Assembly (NCBI RefSeq): GCF_030268885.1
Contig: NZ_BSSA01000001.1
Location: 682,001 to 746,000 of the forward strand
Source of the DNA: Kitasatospora phosalacinea
GTDB lineage: Bacteria > Actinomycetota > Actinomycetes > Streptomycetales > Streptomycetaceae
DNA: 64,000 nt
Direction: 5' to 3'
Position 1 is the stretch's first letter, and each line of letters begins with the position of its first letter. The notes under the pieces are model-generated. The model was not told where the DNA came from and made no database searches. It saw only the letters and a program-made list of their open reading frames with translations. A program made the position numbers and the translations under genes. Below, piece after piece: positions 41,486 through 49,344 of this stretch.

Positions 41486-42808
41486 ATGAGCGTGGGCAGC
41501 GAGCGCGCGGTGACGGCCGAGTCGGAGGTCGCGGAGATCTGCCGCGACCTGATCCGGATCGACACCAGCAACTACGGCGACGGTTCCGGCCCGGGGGAGC
41601 GGAAGGCCGCCGAGTACGTGGCCGAGCAGCTCGCCGAGTTCGGGCTGGAGCCGCAGATCTTCGAGTCGGCCAAGGGCCGGGCGTCCACGGTGGTCCGGAT
41701 CGAGGGCGAGGACCGGTCGCGGCCGGGCCTGCTGATCCACGGGCACACCGACGTGGTCCCGGCCAACGCCGACGACTGGAGGGTGCACCCGTTCTCGGGC
41801 GAGATCGCCGAGGGCTGCGTGTGGGGCCGCGGCGCCGTCGACATGAAGGACATGGACGCGATGACCCTCGCGGTGGTCCGCGACCGGCTGCGCACCGGCC
41901 GCAAGCCCCCGCGCGACCTGGTGCTCGCCTTCCTGGCCGACGAGGAGGCGGGCGGCACGTACGGCGCCCGGTTCCTGGTGGACCGGCACCCCGAGCTGTT
42001 CGAGGGCGTCACCGAGGCGATCGGCGAGGTCGGCGGCTTCTCCTTCACCGTCAACGACCAGGCCCGGCTGTACCTGGTGGAGACGGCGGAGAAGGGCATG
42101 CACTGGATGCGCCTGACCGTCGAGGGCCGGGCCGGGCACGGCTCGATGGAGAACGACGACAACGCGATCACCGAGCTGTGCGAGGCGGTGGCCCGGCTCG
42201 GCCGGCACCAGTTCCCGCTGCGGATCACCAAGACCGTCCGGGCCTTCCTGGACGAGCTCTCGGACGCGCTCGGCGTGCGGCTCGACCCGGAGGACATGGA
42301 CGAGACGATGCGGGTGCTCGGCGGCATCGCCAAGATGATCGGCACCACCCTGCGCAACACCGCCCAGCCGACCATGCTCGGCGCGGGCTACAAGGTGAAC
42401 GTGATCCCCGGCCAGGCCACCGCGCACGTGGACGGCCGCTTCCTGCCCGGCTACGAGGAGGAGTTCCTGGCCGAGCTGGACAGCGTCCTCGGGCCGCGGG
42501 TGAAGCGCGAGAGCCTGCACCACGACAAGGCGATCGAGACCAGCTTCGACGGCGCCCTGGTCGAGGCCATGCAGACCGCGCTGCGCGCCGAGGACCCGAT
42601 CGCCCGGGCCGTCCCCTACTGCCTGTCCGGCGGCACCGACGCCAAGTCCTTCCAGGACCTGGGCATTCGCTGCTTCGGCTTCGCGCCGCTGCAGCTCCCG
42701 CCGGAACTGGACTTCGCGGGGATGTTCCACGGCGTGGACGAGCGGGTGCCGGTGGACGGCCTGAAGTTCGGCGTGCGGGTGCTGGACCGGTTCATCGACC
42801 TGGCCTGA
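41486..42808 (+). CDS. M20/M28 family dipeptidase or deacylase
   Basis: 440 residues. Two-zinc M20 metallopeptidase: LIHGHTDVVPAN (His, Asp), the bridging aspartate in WGRGAVDMKDMDAM, the catalytic ADEEAGG (Glu-Glu), the dimerisation-domain TVEGRAGHGS and the C-terminal metal histidine in MFHGVDER. It hydrolyses peptide or acyl-amide bonds in the cytoplasm; the exact substrate (dipeptide or N-acyl amino acid) is not predictable. The ATG at 41486 is 7 bases after GGTGGGAG. Confidence 0.93.
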   Translation: MSVGSERAVTAESEVAEICRDLIRIDTSNYGDGSGPGERKAAEYVAEQLAEFGLEPQIFESAKGRASTVVRIEGEDRSRPGLLIHGHTDVVPANADDWRVHPFSGEIAEGCVWGRGAVDMKDMDAMTLAVVRDRLRTGRKPPRDLVLAFLADEEAGGTYGARFLVDRHPELFEGVTEAIGEVGGFSFTVNDQARLYLVETAEKGMHWMRLTVEGRAGHGSMENDDNAITELCEAVARLGRHQFPLRITKTVRAFLDELSDALGVRLDPEDMDETMRVLGGIAKMIGTTLRNTAQPTMLGAGYKVNVIPGQATAHVDGRFLPGYEEEFLAELDSVLGPRVKRESLHHDKAIETSFDGALVEAMQTALRAEDPIARAVPYCLSGGTDAKSFQDLGIRCFGFAPLQLPPELDFAGMFHGVDERVPVDGLKFGVRVLDRFIDLA

Positions 42809-43022
42809 AGGAGAGCGGAAAGCGGGCGGAAAGCGGGGTCGGAAGTCGGACTAGTCCGTCCAGCATCAGAGCTGTCGAGCATCCGAAATGGCGATCACCT
42901 GTTCGCTTGATCACTTCAACGGGTGAATGCGGTTCCGGCCCCGTGTCCCGGTCGTGACGGCTTCGTTCTTCCGTGTGCAGCCCGGGGGAACGGGCTGGAA
43001 ACGACCAGGAGGAACAGTTCAG

Positions 43023-43265
43023 ATGAAGGCCAAGAAGATCGCTGCCGTTGTCGCCGCCACCGGTGGCCTGGTGCTCGCGGGCGCCGGCGTCGCCTCGGCG
43101 CACGGCGGCGCGCACGCGGACGGCTCCGCGGTCGCCTCCCCGGGTGTGCTCTCCGGCAACCTGATCCAGATCCCGGTGCACGTCCCGGTGAACGTCTGCG
43201 GCAACACCATCAGCGTGATCGGCCTGCTCAACCCGGCGTTCGGCAACGCCTGCCAGAACGTCTGA
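43023..43265 (+). CDS. chp: Short chaplin
   Basis: 80 residues. Signal peptide 1-26 (KIAAVVAATGGLVLAGAGVA, cleavage after ASA), then one chaplin domain with the conserved SPGVLSGNLIQIPVHVPVNV, GNTISVIGLLNPAFGN and two cysteines (59 and 77). Chaplins assemble into amyloid-like fibrils that coat aerial hyphae and let them leave the aqueous phase. Short chaplins (ChpD-H type) lack a sorting signal. The ATG follows AGGAGG. It comes 338 bases before a long chaplin; the two are tandem. Confidence 0.96.
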   Translation: MKAKKIAAVVAATGGLVLAGAGVASAHGGAHADGSAVASPGVLSGNLIQIPVHVPVNVCGNTISVIGLLNPAFGNACQNV

Positions 43266-43603
43266 GCCGGTCCCGCCGCTGACCGGCGGGCCGTTCGACC
43301 CCGAGTTCCCGCCCCCGCGCGACCCCTGTGTCGCGCGGGGGCGGTCGCGTTCCCGGGCCCGGGGGGCGGGCGCCCCGGGCGGGTGAACGGTGCGGTTCCC
43401 CGGAAAGGGCGCAGCTCACCCGATCGGATGAACTGACTGCAGATGGCTCAACCTTCACCGTTAAGGGTCGTTGGAGTAGTGCCGCTGCCGTTTCGGCAGG
43501 CAATTCCGACTATCTGATCACTGGCCGGTTCCGGGCCCGGAAAATGCGGGAACCCGGCATCTCCGGGCCGGGCCGGACCAGAACGAGAAACCTAGGGGAG
43601 TCA
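43266..43603. other. Intergenic region between chaplins
   Basis: It holds the terminator of the short chaplin (43311-43342) and a lower-GC region (about 43420-43530) that looks like the promoter of the long chaplin, with GGTCGTTGGAGTAGTG and several AT-containing patches. I see no operator I can name. A BldN-type promoter would be expected from the known biology of chaplin genes; I could not place it. Confidence 0.5.
43311..43342. terminator. Hairpin terminator after the short chaplin
   Basis: Perfect 13-bp inverted repeat 43311-43323 / 43330-43342 with a 6-base loop, 46 bases after the chaplin stop. Confidence 0.85.
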
Positions 43604-44422
43604 ATGCGACAGGTCGCCAGGAAAGGCATCCTCACGGCCATGGCCACCGGCAGCGTGCTGGCCTCGACCGCGGGCTACGCCCACGCGACCGCCGATGCGC
43701 ACGGCGTGGCGGCCAACTCGCCGGGCGTGGGCTCCGGGAACTCGGTGCAGGTGCCCGTGGAGCTACCGGTGAACGCCTGCGGCAACACGATCAACGTGAT
43801 CGGCCTGCTCAACCCGGCGTACGGCAACGACTGCTCCAACGTCGGCGCCGGGAGCCACCGGGGCACCGGGGGCCAGGGCGGCAGCACCGCCGGGCCGGGC
43901 TCCGCCGCGAGCGGGACGACGAGCAACTCGCCCGGCGTCGCCTCGGGCAACAACGTCCAGGTGCCGGTGGCCGCGCCGGTGAACGCCTGCGGCAACTCGG
44001 TCGACGTGGTCGGCCTCGGCAACCCGGCGTTCGGCAACGAGTGCGGCAACGCCACCACCCCGCACCACCACCCGACCACCCCGCCCCCGCACACCCAGCC
44101 GCCCGGCGACGACTGCCCGCCCGAGCAGACCGGCGGCGACCACGGCACCACTCCGCCCCCGCCGACCACCCCGGGCACCGACCGCACCGGCGGCCCCAAC
44201 GGCGACCAGCCGTCCGCCCCGTCCACCCCCACGACCACCACGGTCGACCACCCGGCCGCGCCCGGCCCGGTGACCCAGGCCCGGGCCGCCGCCCCCGCGG
44301 ACCGGGCGCAGCTGGCCTCGACCGGCGCGTCCGGCCTGGAGGTCATCGCCCCCGCCGGTGCCGCGCTGCTGCTCGGCGGCGGCGTGCTCTACCGCCGCTC
44401 GCGGGCCCTCGCCCGCCGCTGA
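43604..44422 (+). CDS. chp: Long chaplin with two chaplin domains and a sortase signal
   Basis: 272 residues. Signal peptide (about 1-29), chaplin domain 1 with cysteines 59 and 77, a Gly/Ser linker, chaplin domain 2 with cysteines 129 and 147, a Pro/Thr/His/Gly-rich linker of about 80 residues, and a C-terminal LASTG (237-241), hydrophobic segment and RR tail. This is the ChpA-C type, attached to the wall by a class E sortase. The linker is an unusually proline/threonine-rich stalk. ATG after GGGGAG. Tandem with the short chaplin. Confidence 0.95.
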   Translation: MRQVARKGILTAMATGSVLASTAGYAHATADAHGVAANSPGVGSGNSVQVPVELPVNACGNTINVIGLLNPAYGNDCSNVGAGSHRGTGGQGGSTAGPGSAASGTTSNSPGVASGNNVQVPVAAPVNACGNSVDVVGLGNPAFGNECGNATTPHHHPTTPPPHTQPPGDDCPPEQTGGDHGTTPPPPTTPGTDRTGGPNGDQPSAPSTPTTTTVDHPAAPGPVTQARAAAPADRAQLASTGASGLEVIAPAGAALLLGGGVLYRRSRALARR

Positions 44423-44457
44423 CCGCCCCGGGCGGCGCAGCAGCCGACCGGAACCGC

Positions 44458-44510
44458 GCCCGCGCCCGGGCACCCCGCCGCACGGAGCGGCGGGGTGCCC
44501 GGGCGCGGGC
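44458..44510. terminator. Hairpin terminator, 24-bp stem
   Basis: Perfect inverted repeat 44458-44481 / 44487-44510 with loop ACGGA, between the convergent long chaplin and DUF5703 genes; bidirectional. Confidence 0.88.
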
Positions 44511-44530
44511 GTACGGATGCCGGGTGACCG

Positions 44531-44743
44531 CTACCAGGTGGAACGGACCTGCCGGATGATCTTCCGCTTCAGCCGGACCGTGCGGCTGCCGTCGGGGAAC
44601 AGCCGGAGCCGGTCGAGCTCCCAGTTCCCGTACTCGGCGTGCTCGGTCAGGAGCTGGCGCGCGGCGTTCCGGGTGGTGCCGCGCGGCAGGCGGAGCGACT
44701 GGTACTCGTACTCCGGGAGCCGGACCGTTTTGGTAGGGATCAA
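44531..44743 (-). CDS. DUF5703 family protein, 70 aa
   Basis: The core PEYEYQSLRLPRGTTRNAAR followed by LLTEHAEYGNWELDRLRLFP is the DUF5703 pattern; the whole protein is a small beta-alpha fold with a C-terminal basic strand (TVRLKRKIIRQVR). The start is a TTG at 44743 that is 7 bases after GGAGG; the family is often annotated from a later Met-like position. Conserved in Streptomyces; the function is unknown. Convergent with the long chaplin. Confidence 0.85.
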   Translation of the reverse strand: MIPTKTVRLPEYEYQSLRLPRGTTRNAARQLLTEHAEYGNWELDRLRLFPDGSRTVRLKRKIIRQVRSTW

Positions 44744-45079
44744 GACCTCTCCTCCGCTGCTGGGCTGCCTGCAAGCCTACGGCGCTTCGCCGACGGGCGG
44801 CCGGTTCGGGTGCGGCCCGTCCGGGCGGACGGTTCGAGCCTCGCCCGGTCCGAGCTGATCGTCAATCAGTTTTCCGGTACCGGAAGGGATACCCGCGCCG
44901 GGCCGCGCCGATGCGCGGCCGGAGGCGGACAGGAGCGCGGACGGGAGCGCGGACGGGGCGGGAAACGGCGGTCGCAGAAGCACCCGGAACGGACATCCGG
45001 GGTGAACTTGCCCGGTTTTAGCGGCTGTAGGTGACAACCGCTGTGCGTGTCGTCGCCGGGTGGGGATAGCGTCTGCACC
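44744..45079. promoter_or_regulatory. Divergent promoter region with a 14-bp palindrome
   Basis: Between the divergent DUF5703 gene and the hypothetical gene at 45080. It holds TTCCGGTACCGGAA at 44872-44885, a perfect palindrome next to GTCAATCAGTTTT (AT-rich for this genome), a plausible operator/promoter. No gene is supported in the 336 bases. Confidence 0.45.
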
Positions 45080-45685
45080 ATGTCTGATGCCGCGCAGCTG
45101 ACCATCACCGAGGTACGGGCCGCCGCAGAGGCGGTCAAGGCCGCCATCGACCGCCACCTGCAGGCCGTCTCCAGCTCCACCGAACCCGGCGATCCGGTCG
45201 TCGTCCACGCGTACGAGGAGCTCGCGGCGGCTGCCATCGCCTACGACCAGATCCTGTACGAGGTCTACGACGAGGTCACCCCCTTCGAGATCCCCGGCGA
45301 CGACGCCGGGACCGGCTACCAGGGGCCCGACCACCCCGAGGCGATCAGCGTGCTGATCCGCCGCGACTACCTGATCGCCGACCCGAAGCGGCTGCGCGCC
45401 CAGGCCGAACGGGTCGACGAGTCGCTCGCGCCCGGCGCGGGCGCCGAGGGCGAGGTGACGGCGGCGATCGGCGTCCTGTTCGGCGAGTACGAGCCGGACG
45501 AGATCGCCGCCCGCGCCGAGGAGTTCGGCCTGGAGGAGGGGGACTCCACCCTGTGGGTTTCGGCCACCGAACCGGCCGACCCCGGCGAGTGGCTGCCCGA
45601 GCCCTTCGAGGGCGCCGACCCGGAGCTGCTGATCTGCCGCTTCGACGTCAGCGAGGTCTACGACGACGAGCTCGACGAGCTCTGA
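45080..45685 (+). CDS. Hypothetical acidic protein, 201 aa
   Basis: Very acidic and mostly alpha-helical (VRAAAEAVKAAIDRHLQAVS, VVVHAYEELAAAAIAYDQIL). It ends with an Asp/Glu-rich tail EVYDDELDEL. It has no signal peptide or cysteine. The family is conserved in Streptomyces but I know no function for it. The ATG is preferred to an in-frame upstream ATG at 45047. The gene ends 181 bases before the AfsR-type regulator. Confidence 0.75.
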   Translation: MSDAAQLTITEVRAAAEAVKAAIDRHLQAVSSSTEPGDPVVVHAYEELAAAAIAYDQILYEVYDEVTPFEIPGDDAGTGYQGPDHPEAISVLIRRDYLIADPKRLRAQAERVDESLAPGAGAEGEVTAAIGVLFGEYEPDEIAARAEEFGLEEGDSTLWVSATEPADPGEWLPEPFEGADPELLICRFDVSEVYDDELDEL

Positions 45686-45866
45686 CCCGGCCCCGGGCCG
45701 CCGAGGCAACGGGGCAGGGGGACCGGCGGTCGGACGGAGCCCGTCCGACCGGTGATCGGTGACGCGACCCGGGACCGGGGCGCCGGCCGCACCCGTGCGG
45801 TCGGCGCCCCGGCGCCCGCGCGTCCCAGGGAGGCCGGGGGACGGCCGCAGAAGATGGGTGGGCGGG

Positions 45867-48776
45867 GTGCGGTTCCGGCTTCTCGGAGCACTGGAGGTCA
45901 ACCGGGACGGCACGTCCTTCGACGTGCCCCGCCCGCGGCTGCGGGCCGCGCTGGCCTTCCTGCTGCTGAACGCCGACCGGCCGGTCGGCACGGAGCGCCT
46001 GGTCGACGCGCTGTGGGGCGAGCACCCGCCGCGCACCGCCCGCAACCAGGTGCACACCGTGGTCTCCACGCTCAGACAGGCGCTGCCCCCCGAGGCCGCC
46101 GAACTGCTCCGCTCCGACCCGGCCGGCTACCGGCTCGCGGTCGACCCGGACAGCGTCGACGTCCGGCAGTTCGCCCGGGGGGTCGCCGCCGCCCGCGCGC
46201 TGGCCGCCGACGGCGCCCCCGTCGAGGCCGCCCGCGCCCTGCGCACCGCCCTCGACCTGTGGCGCGGCGAGGCCCTGGCCGGGATCGACGCCCCGTTCGC
46301 CGGCCCGGTCCGCACCCGGCTGGCCGAGGAGCGGTTCGCCGCCCTCGAACTGCTCGCCGACGCCGAACTCGCGGCCGGACGCCACCACCCGCTGGTGCCC
46401 GAACTGACCGCCCTGCTGCGTGAGTTCCCCGACCGCGAGGGCATCGCGGCCCGCCTCGCCACCGCCCTGCACCGCAGCGGCCGCCCCGCCGACGCACTGG
46501 CCGTCCTGCGCGACACCCGGACGCTGCTGGCCGACGAGTACGGGCTCGACCCCGGCCGGGCCCTGCTGGACGCGGAGGCCGCCGTCCTGCGCGGCGAGGA
46601 CGCCGCGGGCGGTGCCACCGGGAGCGCCGGGACCGTCGCGGCCGCCCCGCAGCCGCCCGCGCCCGCCGGACCCCCGTCCGACCCCGGACCTCCCTCGTAC
46701 CCGCGCCCGGCCCAGCTCCCGCAGGCGTCGCACGGGTTCGTGGGCCGCCGGGCGGAGCTCGACCGGCTGAGCGGGCTGGCGGCCGGGACCGGCCCGGCCG
46801 GGACCCCCGGGGACAACGGCCCGCGGACGGCGTTGGTGGTCGGCCCGGCCGGGATCGGGAAGACCGCGTTCGCCGTCCGCTGGGCGCACTGCGCCACCGC
46901 GACCGGGGCCTTCCCCGACGGACAGCTCTTCGTCGACCTGCACGGCTACGACGCGAACGAGTGCGAGACGGCGCCCCGGGTGCTGGAGCGCTTCCTGCTG
47001 GCCCTCGGCGTGCCCGGGCACCGGATCCCCGAGGACCCGGTGCTGCGCGAGGACCTGTACCGTTCGACCGTCGCCGGGCGCCGCCTGCTGGTGGTGCTCG
47101 ACAACGCCCAGGACTACGAGCAGGTCCGCCCGCTGCTGCCGGGGACGGCGGAGAGCTTCACGCTGGTCACCAGCCGGGGCCGGCTCGGCCGGCTGGTGGC
47201 GCAGACCGGCGCGGTGCCGCTGCGGCTGGGCGTGCTGCCCCCGGCCGAGGCCGTCGCGGTGCTGGCCGAGCTCGCCGGGCCCGAACTCGTCCGGGCCGCG
47301 CCCGGGGCCGCCGCCGAACTCGCCGACCTGTGCGGGGGACTGCCGCTGGCGCTGCGGATCTCGGCGGTCCGGCTGGTCGAGGAGCCCGAGCTGCCGATCG
47401 GCGAGCTGGCGGGCGAACTCGCCCCCGAGCAGGACCGGCTGGCCGGACTCGGCCTGTTCGGCGACGACCTGACCGTCTCCGGGGCGCTCTCGCACAGCTA
47501 CCGCCGCCTCGCCCCCGAGCAGGCCCGGCTGTTCCGCCTGGTCAGCCTGCACCCGGGGGCCAGCGTCCCGGCCGGGGCCGCCGCCGCGTTGCTCGAGCCC
47601 GCGGGCACCCCGCTGAGCGCCGGGGCCCCCGCCCCCGCCCGCCGCCTGCTGCGCACCCTGGAGGACGTCCACCTGCTGGAGCGCTCCGCCGCCGAGCCGG
47701 GCCACTACGCCATGCACGACCTGGTCCGGCTGTACGGGCGCCAGCTCGCCGCGGCGGCCGGGACGGACTGCGGCACCGAGGCGGGCGCGGAGGCCGCCGT
47801 CGCCCTCGACCGGCTCGCCGAGTGGTACATCGCGCACGCCGACGCCGCGTACCGGATCCTCGACCCGAAGCGGCTGCGCCCGCCCACCGAGCTGCAGCTC
47901 GGCTGGAGCGGCCCCGAGCCGTTCGCGGACAGCGACGGGGCGCAGCAGTGGTTCGTCCAGGAGTCGGACAACCTGTTGGCGCTGACCAGGCTGGGCGTCG
48001 CGCACGGGCGGCACCGGGCGGTGTGGCAGCTGGCGCTGCTGCACTTCACCCACCTGATGCGCAGCCACCGGCTCGGCCTGCTGGCCGAGGTGCAGCGGCT
48101 CGGCGAGGAGGCGGCGCTGGCGCTCGGGCACCGACTGGCGGCCGCGACCCTGGCCAACAACCGGGGCATCGCCTACGCGATCCGCCGCGACCGGGCCGCC
48201 GCCGGGCACCTGGAGCGGGCGATCGCCGGGTACGAGGAGATCGGCGAGCACGGCGGCGCCGCCCGGGCCCGGCTCAACCTGGGCAACATGCACTACGAGT
48301 TCCGCGAGCTGGAGCGGGCCGCGCACTACCAGGAGGGCGCCGTCGCCACCGCCCGGGCGACCGGGGACGACGCGCTGCTGTACCCGTCCCTGCAGAACCT
48401 CGCCCTGGTCCGCAACGAGCAGGGCCGCCACGCGGACGCCCGCGACCTGCTGGTCGAGGCGGTTGCCGTCAGCGAGCGGATCGGCACCGAGCACGCCGTC
48501 GCGGACTCCCGGGTGAAGCTCGCCTGGGTGCTGCAGCGCCTCGGCGAGCACCAGCGGGCCTTCGAGCTCTGCGAGGCCTCGCTCGCCGTCGCCCGGCGCT
48601 TCGGCGACCTGCTGATGGTCGGCCGGGCGATCGACCAGATGGGCACGGCCCGGATCTCCCAGGGGCGTTCGGCCGAGGCCCGGGAGCACTGGGAGGAGGC
48701 GATCCGGGTCTTCTCCGGGATCGGCAGCGTGGAAGCGGAAACGGTGCGCCGGCGGATGGCCGAGCACTTCTCCTGA
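45867..48776 (+). CDS. AfsR-type SARP regulator with NB-ARC and TPR domains
   Basis: 969 residues. N-terminal OmpR-type DNA-binding domain (about 1-95, VRFRLLGALEVNRDG to RLAVDPDSVDV), BTAD (about 96-240), an NB-ARC/STAND ATPase with Walker A GPAGIGKTAF starting at about residue 326, Walker B LLVVLDNAQDY, and a C-terminal set of TPR repeats (about 680-960, for example ARLNLGNMHYEFRELERAAH). AfsR proteins are phosphorylation- and ATP-dependent activators of secondary metabolism. The GTG at 45867 is the best fit to homologous starts; GTG codons further upstream are possible. No obvious target cluster is adjacent. Confidence 0.92.
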   Translation: MRFRLLGALEVNRDGTSFDVPRPRLRAALAFLLLNADRPVGTERLVDALWGEHPPRTARNQVHTVVSTLRQALPPEAAELLRSDPAGYRLAVDPDSVDVRQFARGVAAARALAADGAPVEAARALRTALDLWRGEALAGIDAPFAGPVRTRLAEERFAALELLADAELAAGRHHPLVPELTALLREFPDREGIAARLATALHRSGRPADALAVLRDTRTLLADEYGLDPGRALLDAEAAVLRGEDAAGGATGSAGTVAAAPQPPAPAGPPSDPGPPSYPRPAQLPQASHGFVGRRAELDRLSGLAAGTGPAGTPGDNGPRTALVVGPAGIGKTAFAVRWAHCATATGAFPDGQLFVDLHGYDANECETAPRVLERFLLALGVPGHRIPEDPVLREDLYRSTVAGRRLLVVLDNAQDYEQVRPLLPGTAESFTLVTSRGRLGRLVAQTGAVPLRLGVLPPAEAVAVLAELAGPELVRAAPGAAAELADLCGGLPLALRISAVRLVEEPELPIGELAGELAPEQDRLAGLGLFGDDLTVSGALSHSYRRLAPEQARLFRLVSLHPGASVPAGAAAALLEPAGTPLSAGAPAPARRLLRTLEDVHLLERSAAEPGHYAMHDLVRLYGRQLAAAAGTDCGTEAGAEAAVALDRLAEWYIAHADAAYRILDPKRLRPPTELQLGWSGPEPFADSDGAQQWFVQESDNLLALTRLGVAHGRHRAVWQLALLHFTHLMRSHRLGLLAEVQRLGEEAALALGHRLAAATLANNRGIAYAIRRDRAAAGHLERAIAGYEEIGEHGGAARARLNLGNMHYEFRELERAAHYQEGAVATARATGDDALLYPSLQNLALVRNEQGRHADARDLLVEAVAVSERIGTEHAVADSRVKLAWVLQRLGEHQRAFELCEASLAVARRFGDLLMVGRAIDQMGTARISQGRSAEAREHWEEAIRVFSGIGSVEAETVRRRMAEHFS

Positions 48777-49344
48777 CCCGGCCGGATTTCCTGGGCGCCC
48801 CGCCGGATCCGCCGGATCCCCCCCCGGGGACCCGGCGGAATTCCCTCCTGATTAGCGCTCCGGCCGGACCGTCCCGACCAGCCGTGAACGGACTCTACGA
48901 GAGTTCGCTACTCGTTTTCTCTCCGCCCGCTACTCGCTCGGCGAAGGGCGGGTGAGCTGGATCACTTCGCGCAATCCAAGCCCGCTCCGGAAGGATTTCG
49001 GCTAATGTTCGAACCGCAACGGACCTGCATTCCGGTGCTCCGACTCGGGGGAGCGGAACACCGGAACGCGGTCGCCGATGCGGTCGTACGTCGCACGGGG
49101 GACTGCTGTCGATCCACGGCGGGCGAAGGAGAACGGCGGCTCGATGTCGAGGCGCCCGGGGGATTGCGGCGGCTCTCCCCCACCCGAGCCCGTCGAACGG
49201 CTGGCCCGGCAGCAGCGTGTACGTGTTCCGCGGGTGCGGAGGTGGGCGTCGTCCACCTCCGCACCCGCGGTGTTTCCGGGCCCCTGCGACCGGCGCGCCC
49301 GCGGCCCGGCCACCGCGCGGCCGCGGGCCACCGCGGTGGCCGGG
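48777..49344. other. Intergenic region without a recognised gene
   Basis: 568 bases between the convergent AfsR-type and RecD2-like genes. It holds a terminator (49228-49270), an inverted repeat TTCCGGTG / CACCGGAA (49031-49038 / 49059-49066), and repeats of GCTACTCG around 48909-48933. Short open frames occur on both strands, but none has good codon bias together with a ribosome-binding site. An unannotated small RNA is possible. Confidence 0.45.
49228..49270. terminator. Hairpin terminator, 18-bp stem
   Basis: Perfect inverted repeat 49228-49245 / 49253-49270 with a 7-base loop, downstream of the AfsR-type gene and, on the other strand, 75 bases past the RecD2-like stop. Confidence 0.82.

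Noticed and set aside
45648..48767. A 1039-codon open frame antisense to the AfsR-type gene
   Set aside because: Low-complexity Gly/Arg/Gln composition and no motif; the plus-strand frame encodes a textbook AfsR layout.
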